A DNA stretch of 64,000 bases from the NCBI GenBank assembly GCA_963761035.1, contig CAVXFH010000002.1, positions 1,612,001 to 1,676,000 on the forward strand, written 5' to 3'. The stretch's first letter is position 1. Every line of letters begins with the position of its first letter. The notes below the pieces were generated by a model. That model was not told where the DNA came from. It saw nothing but the letters and a program-made list of their open reading frames with translations, and did not search any database. The position numbers were made by a program, and so were the translations under genes. Source of the DNA: JARRQJ01 sp963761035. GTDB taxonomy: Bacteria > Pseudomonadota > Gammaproteobacteria > DRLM01. This document shows positions 43,086 to 52,003 of the stretch, in pieces.

Positions 43086-44933
43086 ATGGCGAAGAAATCG
43101 CGCAAGGTGCCGGTGATCCGAAAGTACGATGCGCTGCCCGACGTGCCCGACTACCGGGACCGCTGGTACGAGCCCACCCTCGCGCCGCTCAAGCATAGGC
43201 TTCATCCGCCCCAAGACTTGCACATACTCGACCAGGGTAGGGAGGGGGCGTGCACCGGTTTCGGATTGGCGGCGGTCGTTAATCTCCTGCATCAGTGTCA
43301 AGGGCGCAAAGCGCAGGTGAGCCCGCGGATGCTGTACGCGATGGCCAAGCGTCACGACGAGTGGCGCGGGGAAAGGTACGAGGGTTCGAGCTGTCGCGGG
43401 GCGATCAAGGGTTGGTACCACATGGGGGTCTGCAGTGAGGTGCTGTGGCCCAATACCGTGAAAAAGGGGGAGCTGACGATCGAACGCGCCAAGGACGCCC
43501 GTGCGCACACGATCGGTGCCTATTATCGGATCCGCAAGAATATCGTCGACATGCACGCGGCCCTGAACGAGACCGGCGCCGTTTACGTGTCCGCGGATGT
43601 GCATACGGGCTGGACCTCGCCCCGCCAAGGCCGCATCGCGTACGATGCCAAGAAAAAGAAGGAGGGCGGTCATGCCTTCGCCATCGTCGGCTACGACAAG
43701 GACGGCTTCTTGGTTCAGAACTCCTGGGGTGCCGATTGGGGGGACACGGGCATCGCGCTCTGGACCTACGAGGACTGGAGCGACAACGTCACCGACGCCT
43801 GGGTCGTGCAGCTTGCACTGTCCACCCCGCAGCTCTATTCGCGGCGCAACATCCCGGCCGGGGCCTCCATGGGACAAGAAGAGGCTTCGGCCGGCAAGGA
43901 TCCGCGGCGCGACGAGATCGCCGGGCACTTCGTGCACATCGACGACGGCCGTTTCAAGGAATCCGGGACCTACTGGAGCACCCTGGAAGACGTCAAGCAG
44001 ACCGCCGCGCTCGTCGCGGCGAGCGACAAATACCAACACCTCCTTATCTATGCGCACGGCGGCCTGAACAGTGTCACGGACTCGGCCCGGCGCATCGCGG
44101 CGATGCGCGACACATTCAAGGCCAACGGGATCTATCCCTTCCACTTCATGTACGACACGGGACTCCTGGAGGAACTCAAGGACGTGGTACTCGGCAAGCG
44201 CGCCGAGGCGGAAGAACGCGCCGGCGGCCTCAGCGACTGGACGGATCGGCTCATCGAGCGCGCCGCGCGCCGTCCCGGACGCGCGCTGTGGCGGGAGATG
44301 AAACGCGACGCGGCGCTCGCGTTCACCGACCGGACCAGCCCCGGGACGCAGACGCTCGCCGCTTTCCTCGTAGCGTTCGCCGGCCCCAACGCCAAGCCGA
44401 AGAAGGTTCACCTCGTGGGACACAGCACCGGCGGCATCCTGCATGCCCATCTGATCGAGGCGCTGGCGGCGCAGCAGACGGCGTTGCGGATCGCCTCCGT
44501 GAGCCTCATGGCGCCGGCGGCGACGGTCGAGTTGTTCAAGAGCGCTTATCTTCCGAGACTCGCCGCCGGGTCCTTCGGCGCGGACGCGATGCATGTCTAC
44601 AATCTCACCGACGCGGTCGAGCAGGATGACAACGTCGCCGAGATTTATCGCAAATCCCTGCTCTATCTGGTCTCCCGTTCATTCGAGGAGAATATCGATC
44701 CGCCGGAGTCCATCCTGGGGATGCAGCGCTACAGCAAGGAACTCGAGCAGCTGCGTCCCGACCGTCTTTTCTTCCATTACAGCGACGGACGCGCCACCGC
44801 GCGCGCCCGTACCGCGAGCGCCTCGCACGGCGGCTTCGACAACGACCCCGCGACGATGAACGATATCCTGAAAACGGTTCTCGACAAACCGGGCGCGCCG
44901 TATCCGTTTACAAAGGAGTCGCTCCAGTACTGA
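43086..44933 (+). CDS. Papain-like protease and alpha/beta-hydrolase fusion
   Basis: This 615-residue cytosolic protein (no signal peptide) seems to join two enzymes. Residues 40-245 look like a C1A papain-like protease with oxyanion Gln50 (Leu-Asp-Gln-Gly), nucleophile Cys56, His196 (Gly-Gly-His-Ala-Phe-Ala-Ile-Val-Gly-Tyr) and Asn212 (Gln-Asn-Ser-Trp-Gly), all intact. Residues 310-590 look like an alpha/beta hydrolase, with Tyr-Ala-His-Gly-Gly, the Ser447 nucleophile elbow Gly-His-Ser-Thr-Gly, and a possible His581. The middle contains a charged helix-rich segment. GGAGGAG precedes the ATG. The fusion is unusual. The gene stands alone in an accessory-looking region; the biological role is unknown. 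Confidence 0.85.
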   Translation: MAKKSRKVPVIRKYDALPDVPDYRDRWYEPTLAPLKHRLHPPQDLHILDQGREGACTGFGLAAVVNLLHQCQGRKAQVSPRMLYAMAKRHDEWRGERYEGSSCRGAIKGWYHMGVCSEVLWPNTVKKGELTIERAKDARAHTIGAYYRIRKNIVDMHAALNETGAVYVSADVHTGWTSPRQGRIAYDAKKKKEGGHAFAIVGYDKDGFLVQNSWGADWGDTGIALWTYEDWSDNVTDAWVVQLALSTPQLYSRRNIPAGASMGQEEASAGKDPRRDEIAGHFVHIDDGRFKESGTYWSTLEDVKQTAALVAASDKYQHLLIYAHGGLNSVTDSARRIAAMRDTFKANGIYPFHFMYDTGLLEELKDVVLGKRAEAEERAGGLSDWTDRLIERAARRPGRALWREMKRDAALAFTDRTSPGTQTLAAFLVAFAGPNAKPKKVHLVGHSTGGILHAHLIEALAAQQTALRIASVSLMAPAATVELFKSAYLPRLAAGSFGADAMHVYNLTDAVEQDDNVAEIYRKSLLYLVSRSFEENIDPPESILGMQRYSKELEQLRPDRLFFHYSDGRATARARTASASHGGFDNDPATMNDILKTVLDKPGAPYPFTKESLQY

Positions 44934-45228
44934 GCAGCGTTGCACATACATGGGTTATGCTCAAACTATCCCAATTTCACGGGTGCGTGCTTATGCTACG
45001 CCGCTGATGTTACGCGGCAGGGTTCACCTCCGTGTGAACATGAAGGGATGTGAAGTAAATCTTTCGAAGCACCCTCGTATTTACATGCTCGGATATTTGA
45101 GGAAAATCCTCTCAGACCTGGGTTTGACTTGGGTTTTCGAAATGAATCTGTCCCGGTTTTTTGGTGTTTATTTACGGCAGGCTATAACGGGTGCAAGAAC
45201 TTCTCTATGTGAGAAGCATGCTTGCAGG
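44934..45228. other. Intergenic region without recognised gene
   Basis: About 295 bases. A 100-residue frame (44950-45252) has no ribosome-binding site or recognisable family. A small hairpin GTTCAC/GTGAAC lies near 45020-45038. Confidence 0.4.
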
Positions 45229-46293
45229 TTACCGCGCCTGCTTGGCATGTAGCATGACTTCTTCCACCGGGAATCGAGAAAAAGTTTCTATATCCGATTC
45301 GTTATTTACGTATCCCATCGCAAAGGCAAGCTGCGGATAACCATGCAGCCCTGGAAACAGGTCTCGCACCGTGTTCTTCATTTCCATTAGTTCAGTGAGT
45401 TGGAATATCGGGTATATTCCGATCCCGACCAGAGTTGCCTCCAAGGCAATCCTTTCATAGGCTTGACCAATCTTTATCAATGCCGTCGGATCTTCAATAT
45501 TGGATGTTAAGATGCCAATCATGGTGGCGCTGGAGACAATTTTCATTTCGCGCTCGGCAATATACTCGCCCAACTGCGCATCTACCTTGCCGGGTTTGCC
45601 CGGTTCAGTGATAAACCACGGGCTGCCGTATTTGCCATGATCGAGATGTGCGCTTAGCTCCCGCCTGAATGCCGCATCCGCGAAAATTATCGCATCGCCA
45701 TGGGCCACAAGCTGCCCTACCTGCTGGCGAAGATTGGAATCGTCCGAGGTCTCTAGACGTATATTGTGTTTCATGTCGGTGTCTTCGTACTTATAGTTGA
45801 CCAGGAAGTCGCCGATGCTGCTCATATGCTCGTTTAATATTGGGTGACCATTATAGGGTTGATGATGGACGCGCATGCGGCTAATTGCCCCAAATAATTC
45901 CTTGGGGCGCGGCGCAATCGATTCCCTGCCCGTAACCACATGTACTCGCGCAGCCCAGTTCTCATCGTTATTCTCCGGAAAATAAGCAACCGAATGTCCT
46001 AAGCCGAAGTAGTTTATCGCAACTAATAAATTCTCAAGCGCGCACCCGAGACTTATGTAGAGTTCGCGTTTATTCGGATCGGCCGCCTTCAGCCAATGAG
46101 CATCATTGACATAGATATTGATCATATAGGGCTCGTCCTCGATGGAAAATTTCCATGGCTGCGAGTTATAAAATGAGGGCGCCAGCACCGCATAATTCAA
46201 CAGAAACTGCATTTGTTCATAAGCCCCGCCATTTTTAGGAAAATCGTTTTCCGCTACATGTCGGTGCGCCACCTGCGTATTCTTGGTAGCCAT
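45229..46293 (-). CDS. Acg-type nitroreductase-family protein
   Basis: The 354-residue product resembles the Acg/nitroreductase-like FMN family: Leu-Leu-Asn-Tyr-Ala-Val-Leu-Ala-Pro-Ser-Phe-Tyr-Asn-Ser-Gln-Pro-Trp-Lys-Phe near residue 25, then Leu-Gly-Cys-Ala-Leu-Glu-Asn-Leu and Phe-Ala-Met-Gly-Tyr. Family members are FMN-binding or FMN-sequestering. Usual Ser-Gly-His-Asn-Thr-Gln-Pro-Trp is altered to Ser-Phe-Tyr-Asn-Ser-Gln-Pro-Trp. An excellent AAGGAGG ribosome-binding site fixes the ATG at 46293. Its codons are noticeably more AT-rich than neighbours, a sign of transfer. Confidence 0.88.
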   Translation of the reverse strand: MATKNTQVAHRHVAENDFPKNGGAYEQMQFLLNYAVLAPSFYNSQPWKFSIEDEPYMINIYVNDAHWLKAADPNKRELYISLGCALENLLVAINYFGLGHSVAYFPENNDENWAARVHVVTGRESIAPRPKELFGAISRMRVHHQPYNGHPILNEHMSSIGDFLVNYKYEDTDMKHNIRLETSDDSNLRQQVGQLVAHGDAIIFADAAFRRELSAHLDHGKYGSPWFITEPGKPGKVDAQLGEYIAEREMKIVSSATMIGILTSNIEDPTALIKIGQAYERIALEATLVGIGIYPIFQLTELMEMKNTVRDLFPGLHGYPQLAFAMGYVNNESDIETFSRFPVEEVMLHAKQAR

Positions 46294-47104
46294 AATGAGT
46301 TCCTCCTTAGCTTGTTTGATGGGCCGCAAACATAGACGGCGTAACACGAAATGAGTCCGATACCCACATTGCGAATATTTCATTGTGTTCGTAGTGCTAA
46401 AGACAATAATGGGGCGAGTTAGTTTCAGACTGAGATGAACAGGGGTTGTTCATTAATGGATTAAACATGTGCTACGCTGCAATATCTTGTAAATCGTAAA
46501 TATGTTATTCCCGATTTGTATAAACCCCCATTCATCGAAATGCCGTATTGCCTGTCTCAACAAGGCGACAGTTTTTAAAAATTGAAATTACCGAATTAAG
46601 ATTATTTCCGAATGGAAACTTATGCAAGCTTTGTACGCTGGCGGTTCGATGCTGCGCTTTTGCATGGAGCAAATCGATAATGCCCATACATATACTTCCC
46701 TGCTCCAGGATTTTGCAAAGTTTGAATGGCATTTTCTCTGACCTGCTTCACTACGGCGATGAGTCCCCGCACGCAAATTGACTGACGTCAATTAGACCAA
46801 AAGGGTCAGACTCGATCGATGCCGATAACAGGCTTCGAACTGTGTGTGCTTGAAGCAACCGTAGTCCTCATCGGCTACAAATATAGGGGGACGGTTGCGA
46901 AATCGTCGGCGCACAACGTTAGCAACAGGGCATGGCGCCGTTAAACCAAAACGCCGACCACCCACTGATCGTGGATGGATTATTAATTTTGTGCGCGGTT
47001 GATGTATAAGCTTGCATAATATGCAGACGGGCCGGGAAAACCTATTGGAATACGCGGGTGAACTCGAGAGGTCCCCAGGGTCAGCTCACTTCATTCCCTT
47101 TTCT
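46294..47104. other. Large AT-richer spacer, no gene recognised
   Basis: About 810 bases with only short frames, none with a convincing ribosome-binding site. It may be the decayed flank of transferred DNA; a leftward promoter for the Acg gene is expected in its first 100 bases. Confidence 0.5.
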
Positions 47105-47937
47105 TTAATTCTTGGATTTTAGCCAGCGCCGGTACTGCAGCTTGACCTCTTTGTCCGCATCGGCTGCGCTTATCTGGTTGATCAAGTCCTTGTCTGGAAT
47201 GCGCAGGACATAGCCCGCCTTGAGTGCATTAACGTTATCGTTGTAAAAGGCCTCGGGGTTTTTCTTGAGTATGGCCAGCATCACCTGCGGTATGGAGCCC
47301 GACATATCCGGATGCATTGCCTCGGCGATATACCATAAGGTATTCGGGCGCATGGTCGGACCGTAGCCGTCATGGGTTAGCTTCGGCTCAATTGAATGGG
47401 TGGTGATCGTCGGTGAAGGTGTTGAAGATGCCATAGCCTGCTGCGGGGCTGCCAGGTCACTCTTTTGTCCCTCATGTCCCTTTCATCAGGGGTGTCCATG
47501 ACCGCTGCTTGCACCGGCGTCGCGGTTTCCTGGCTGGTGGCCGGCGGATCCAGCAAAACGCTATACTCGCGCATCAGACGGCCCTTGGGCGATGTCACTT
47601 CAAGGATAAAATCGAGAAGCGGTTCCTTGATGGGCTCTTGCGTGGTGAGCTGTATGATTTCCTTACCGTCCACGCCCTTCACCAGCTTGAACTTGATAAG
47701 ATCGAGCGCCGCACGGCGTTGAATGCCGGCCTTTTCAAAGTCGGCCTCGGATGCCAGGCCGATGCGAGCCTCGTCCAATCCGCCCGCCTCGGCGGGTGAC
47801 ACGCTGATCTGGGCATTCAGAGATTGGTTGAGATATGAATGTAGCTCGATATCTCCGAGTCCTTGAGCGTCAACCCGGTAGGGTACGAACAGGACGATCT
47901 GTGTCAGGACAAAAACCAACGTTACTGTATTTCTCAT
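47105..47937 (-). pseudogene. Frame-disrupted FimV-like/LysM-like protein gene
   Basis: The first part (from 47937) encodes a signal peptide and a FimV-like N-terminal domain, with Gly-Leu-Gly-Asp-Ile-Glu-Leu-His-Ser-Tyr-Leu-Asn-Gln-Ser-Leu-Asn-Ala. The second part, in another frame (to 47105), encodes a LysM-like FimV region: Tyr-Gly-Pro-Thr-Met-Arg-Pro-Asn-Thr-Leu-Trp-Tyr-Ile-Ala and Ala-Ile-Leu-Lys-Lys-Asn-Pro-Glu-Ala-Phe. The frames switch somewhere between 47434 and 47487, within a Pro/Ser/Ala-rich linker. Normal FimV is much longer, but short relatives exist. This looks like a frameshifted gene, or a sequencing error. Confidence 0.75.
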
Positions 47938-48402
47938 GGCCTTCCCTTAACTAGGTGCGCGCCATGAGGATACGGACGCCGCGGACTATAAAATACCAAG
48001 CACATCACATTCTGGATTTCGCCCGTATGATTTGAGCGCAGATTGCGCATCACGTCGCAGATGCGTACGGCTGAGCCGCCCGGCACTTTCAGATCCAGTT
48101 AATGGGGGAACGCACTAAAAATCCGCCGTCGGAACTAAAGCCGACAATCATTCGTATGGTACTGAAGGGTGACTCTTGGCAAAATGGATAAAATGGGCCT
48201 AGGCTCCTTCACTTCAATTTATACTTATCAAATCTTTGTGGCGATTATCCACGATTCAAGACCTTGAAAAGGATTCTGAGCCTTTTATTACGCTGATTCA
48301 ATGGGCGTGTGATTGTGTGATAGCCGACAGGCCTTGGATATGAAAAGGGCCTGCCCCCATAAGTACGCTGTGATGTGACCCCGATAATGCTGGGTTAGCC
48401 GA
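47938..48402. other. Intergenic spacer without recognised gene
   Basis: About 465 bases between the FimV-like and Mrr-like remnants, AT-richer than average. No family-like frame or known RNA was seen. Confidence 0.5.
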
Positions 48403-49247
48403 CTATCTCTCTGCGGCTTGCGCAAGATCGTCAAGATCCCAGAGTTCTATCCCGTTATGTGCGGCATACTCCTCCGCGTCGTGAGTGAATCCTCCAGTAC
48501 AGATGAGAATTGCCCGCGTAGCCTTCTCCGCCATCTTGACGCCAAGGAGCTCACTGACCAGATTTCTCTGGGCAGGTTTGGAGTACTGTTTGCATTGAAT
48601 CACTATCTTGGCGCTGTTGGACTCGGCTATCACATCGACGCCCTTATCACCAGAACCTGGTGTCGTATGAGCACGGTACCCGAGTCTGCCGAAAAGGGCG
48701 GTCACTCGAAACTCAAGGTCCCTCCAGCTTAGTTGTTGCCAGTAATCTCTCTTGGGTCTTTCAAAGCACAGGACCTTTGCGGCAATACCTACTGCACTAT
48801 GGAACAGTGGTCCTCGCATGAATACGTTATGACCTACGCTCGAACCCAGTATATAGGCAAAAAAGCCCGGCCCAGGAATGGCACGAGGAAGCCAAACCAG
48901 CCACCTTTGCCATGGTCCCAAAACAGAACGCCGGAACCTATACACATTGCGAAAACAGCGAGCCATCCAGACACAAGTTCGGTCCTCTTTAGGCCCTTTT
49001 GCGCGATCGACACGATTACAATGTCTTGAGATGACGGTGGTGTGGATACTGGAGGCAGCACATCAGCCATCCTCTGCGCCGATTGCTCTAGGGATTCTAA
49101 GAAAGCAGAGTCCGTGACAGACCCAAAATGTTTCGCGAGAACAGGGGAAATGTAGTGCTTGGCGATATCGTCAGACGTAGCGCCGGGACCAGCAGATGCA
49201 GTTGCCCGCTGGAGCCGCCTAGTTGAAATGGTGGGGCGACGTGCCAT
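48403..49247 (-). pseudogene. Membrane protein with Mrr-like nuclease domain, interrupted by a -1 frameshift
   Basis: An ATG at 49247 opens a frame with a soluble N-terminus and two hydrophobic segments, ending at 48834. A second, -1 shifted frame continues with the rest to 48403. It has an Mrr-like restriction endonuclease domain: Leu-Gly-Tyr-Arg-Ala-His-Thr-Thr-Pro-Gly-Ser-Gly-Asp-Lys-Gly-Val-Asp-Val (catalytic Asp), Val-Ile-Gln-Cys-Lys-Gln (QxK motif). The two frames would join at the T-TTT-TTG heptamer at 48858-48864, giving about 280 residues. It may be a broken gene, or a programmed -1 frameshift. Related Mrr proteins cleave modified DNA. Confidence 0.75.
48858..48864 (-). promoter_or_regulatory. 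Candidate -1 slippery heptamer T TTT TTG
   Basis: On the minus strand the upstream frame reads Ala-Phe-Leu over GCT TTT TTG, and slipping back one base gives TTT TTT GCC, exactly the frame that encodes the Mrr-like domain. No pseudoknot or hairpin was confirmed downstream. Confidence 0.4.
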
Positions 49248-49265
49248 TACTCAGTCGGCTCACAG

Positions 49266-49318
49266 TGTATTAGACAGTATCTGTATTTTTCGGCATTAAG
49301 CAGAATCTGTCTAATACA
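49266..49318. repeat. Long inverted repeat upstream of the Mrr-like gene
   Basis: TGTATTAGACAG (49266-49277) and CTGTCTAATACA (49307-49318) are perfect 12-base inverted copies, and pairing extends inward to 18 bases with two mismatches. The repeat starts 19 bases upstream of the Mrr-like start codon, so it could be an operator or the remains of a mobile element. Confidence 0.7.
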
Positions 49319-49547
49319 TTATTTCCGGGTCTTGAGCCATCTACCCACCTTAGGAAATCCTCATTACCCGATATTAACCCTCGGAGGCGCTGACCCATCC
49401 TAGATCAATCTATTGCTTAATCAACATAAAGCTTGGGTAATCAAGCAAGACAGCTACGTCCGGCGGCTGTATGATAGACGCGGTTTCGGCAATGTATATC
49501 GACCCCGCCCTGAACCTCTATCCGTAGAGTCTTGTCATAGTAAAAAA
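49319..49547. other. Spacer before the efflux operon
   Basis: This 229-base region precedes the TolC-like start codon. An in-frame start lies upstream at 49413, but it would add a non-signal N-terminus, so the region is read as non-coding. The operon promoter is expected here but was not located. Confidence 0.4.
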
Positions 49548-50903
49548 ATGAAAACGTCCTTCCTTCTCCCTCCCCTGTTCCTTGTGGCGTTGATCGCCGT
49601 GGCTACTGACGTGGGTGCGGAGGATATGGCGGCGACGGAGAAGCCCACCTCGACGATAGCCAACCCCCAGGCCCTGACCCTGATCCAACTCACCGACCTC
49701 GCCCTGCAACGCAATCCCAAGACCCGCTTGGCCTGGGCGGCGATCCGTTCCTCCGAGGCTGGAGTGGAGCTGGCGCGGGCCGGCTATTGGCCGCAGATCG
49801 ATGCCTCTTTGACCGCGCAGCGCAATCGCAGCCTGAATTTCACGGGCCAGCCTGTCGCTATTCAAACCCGCTACGGCGCCAGCGTCGGCCTGAGTTATCT
49901 GTTGTGGGATTTTGGCGCGCGCGGCGGCACCCTGGATCAGGCCAAGTTCGAGCTGGTCTCGGCGCACTTGAGCCAGGATCAGACCGTGCAGGATGTGATC
50001 CTGCAGGTGGAGCAGGCTTATTATCAGGTATTGGGTTTGCAGGCGGTGACGGAGGCGAATCGCCAGAGTCTCAATGACGCACAGACCAATCGCGAGGCGG
50101 TGAAGGACAGACGAAGTTCGGGGCTGGCTACCGTGGGCGAGGAATATCAGGCCGAGGCGGCGCTGGCCGGGGCCAAACTCGCGTTGCAGCAGAGCGAGGG
50201 CCAACTGGCGGCGGCGCGCGGCCAGCTGGCGGTGGCGGTTGGGGACGCGCCCGATACGTTGTTGACGCTGGCGCCGTGGGAACAGGCGGAAGCGCCGTCC
50301 TTACCGGCGCAAAGCGTGACGAGCCTCATCGACGATGCGCGCGGCGCGCGACCCGAACTGCTCGCCGCCAAGGCCCAGGAACGGGTCGCCGCGGCGAACA
50401 TACTGGCGACCCGCGGCAGCGGTCTGCCCACGCTAAGTTTGGACGCCAATGCCGGACACACTAAGGTGCGCAACGTCGGCGACAGCAATCAGTTCAGCGC
50501 GCTGCTCAGTCTCAAGATTCCCCTGTTCGCCGGTTTCGGCGACCGCGCCGCTATCCATCAAGCCGAGGCGGCGTTGGACAGCGCACGCGCCACCAGCGAT
50601 GATTTGCGCAGCCAGGTGGAACTGGAGGTGTGGCAGTCTTATCAAAATCTGCGCACGGCGGTGGCGACTCTGGACAGCAGCGCCGCGCAGTTGAAGAGTG
50701 CGCAACTGGCGGCGGATGTCTCGAACGCCCGCTATAAGAACGGCCTCGCTACCATACTCGATCTGTTGAGCGCGCAGACCACCCTGGCCAATGCCCGGGT
50801 GCAGCAGGTGCAGGCGCATCTCGATTGGGCGGCGGCGCGTACTGCCTTGGGCCATGCGGTGGGCGGACTCAAGGCGCCCGATAACAATACGGAGAAACCG
50901 TGA
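49548..50903 (+). CDS. TolC-family outer membrane efflux protein
   Basis: This is the outer-membrane channel component of the tripartite pump encoded next. The 451-residue protein begins with a signal peptide (Met-Lys-Thr-Ser-Phe-Leu-Leu, ending Val-Gly-Ala) and carries two long helical OEP repeats. Family blocks include Leu-Ala-Leu-Gln-Arg-Asn-Pro-Lys-Thr-Arg-Leu-Ala and Gly-Leu-Ala-Thr-Ile-Leu-Asp-Leu-Leu. Its stop overlaps the adaptor gene start (GTGA), so translation is coupled. Confidence 0.92.
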   Translation: MKTSFLLPPLFLVALIAVATDVGAEDMAATEKPTSTIANPQALTLIQLTDLALQRNPKTRLAWAAIRSSEAGVELARAGYWPQIDASLTAQRNRSLNFTGQPVAIQTRYGASVGLSYLLWDFGARGGTLDQAKFELVSAHLSQDQTVQDVILQVEQAYYQVLGLQAVTEANRQSLNDAQTNREAVKDRRSSGLATVGEEYQAEAALAGAKLALQQSEGQLAAARGQLAVAVGDAPDTLLTLAPWEQAEAPSLPAQSVTSLIDDARGARPELLAAKAQERVAAANILATRGSGLPTLSLDANAGHTKVRNVGDSNQFSALLSLKIPLFAGFGDRAAIHQAEAALDSARATSDDLRSQVELEVWQSYQNLRTAVATLDSSAAQLKSAQLAADVSNARYKNGLATILDLLSAQTTLANARVQQVQAHLDWAAARTALGHAVGGLKAPDNNTEKP

Positions 50904-52003
50904 CACGCAAATTTCTTCCCCTGTTTATTATCGTGGCCGTCATTGCCGGTCTGGGTGCCCTGGTGGTATGGCGCATCGCCGACAATGGCGGCACGGCCAA
51001 GGGCAAGCGTCCCGATCAACCGCTGGTGGTGGAGATGGCCGCGGCGCGGGTGCAGCCCATGCCCATCGTATTGCAGGCGGTGGGACAGGTGCAGTCGGAG
51101 CACAGCGTGCAGATACGCCCGCAGGTGAGCGGCGTGTTGCAGGCGGTGTATTTCGCCGAAGGCGACGCGGTACAAAAGGGTCAGAAGCTGTTTCGCATCG
51201 ATCCGTCTCCATATCAAACCGCGCTGACCGCGGCGCGCGCCCAATATGAATACGCCCAGGAGCAGGCCAGGCGCCTGCAACCGCTGGCCGGCAAGGAATA
51301 CGTCACCACTCAGGAGTACGACACCGCGCGCGCGGCGGTGGATCAGGCGCAGGCGGCGTTGCAACAGGCCGAGATCAATCTCGCCTACACCGAGATCAGC
51401 GCGCCCATCGCCGGACGTACCGGCAGCCTCGGCGCCAAGTCCGGCAACCTGGTGGCGCCGACCGACAGTGCGCCGCTGGTGACCATCAACCAGATGAAGC
51501 CGATCCTGGTGCAATACAGCATTCCGCAACAGAGTCTGGCCGAGCTGCGCCGTTATCAGGCGCAGCGCAGCATCCGCATCTTCATCACCCATGAGGATGG
51601 CAGCGGTGATCTGGGAAAGGGGGAGCTGGTGTTTATCGATAACACCGTGAACACCGACACCGGCACGGTGCTGCTCAAGGCGCGGGTGCCCAACGCGCAT
51701 GAACAATTGTGGCCGGGCCAATACGTGGGGGTGCGCACCCAGTTCGCCATACAGCCCGATGCCGTGGTGGTGCCGCAGACCGCGGTGCAGACCGGCCAGG
51801 CCGGCAACTTCGTGTATGTGGTGGCGCAGGGCGCCGCCGCGATCCGGGCGGTGCAGGTGGATCGTCAGCTGAACGACTTGGCGGTGATTGCCTCGGGCCT
51901 CAAGGAGGGCGAGACGGTGGTGACCCGCGCGCCGCGCAATCTGCGTCCGGGGAGCAAGGTGGTGTCCGCCGCCGCCAAGCCGCAAGCGCCGCCGCACCCG
52001 TGA
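50900..52003 (+). CDS. RND efflux periplasmic adaptor (MFP) subunit
   Basis: The 367-residue adaptor links the RND pump to the outer membrane channel. It has an N-terminal membrane anchor (Phe-Leu-Pro-Leu-Phe-Ile-Ile-Val-Ala-Val-Ile), a lipoyl-like domain (Val-Gln-Ile-Arg-Pro-Gln-Val-Ser-Gly), a helical hairpin with Gln-rich repeats (about 95-140), and beta-barrel segments. The GTG start overlaps the TolC gene stop by four bases (GTGA), and its TGA overlaps the RND gene start in the same way. Substrate is not evident. Confidence 0.94.
   Translation: MTRKFLPLFIIVAVIAGLGALVVWRIADNGGTAKGKRPDQPLVVEMAAARVQPMPIVLQAVGQVQSEHSVQIRPQVSGVLQAVYFAEGDAVQKGQKLFRIDPSPYQTALTAARAQYEYAQEQARRLQPLAGKEYVTTQEYDTARAAVDQAQAALQQAEINLAYTEISAPIAGRTGSLGAKSGNLVAPTDSAPLVTINQMKPILVQYSIPQQSLAELRRYQAQRSIRIFITHEDGSGDLGKGELVFIDNTVNTDTGTVLLKARVPNAHEQLWPGQYVGVRTQFAIQPDAVVVPQTAVQTGQAGNFVYVVAQGAAAIRAVQVDRQLNDLAVIASGLKEGETVVTRAPRNLRPGSKVVSAAAKPQAPPHP

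Noticed and set aside
42999..44594. Long minus-strand frame opposite the papain/lipase gene
   Set aside because: Shadow of the plus-strand gene, which has intact catalytic motifs in both domains and a good ribosome-binding site.
44950..45252. 100-residue plus-strand frame in the spacer
   Set aside because: No ribosome-binding site, no family similarity, overlaps the 3' end of the Acg-like gene.
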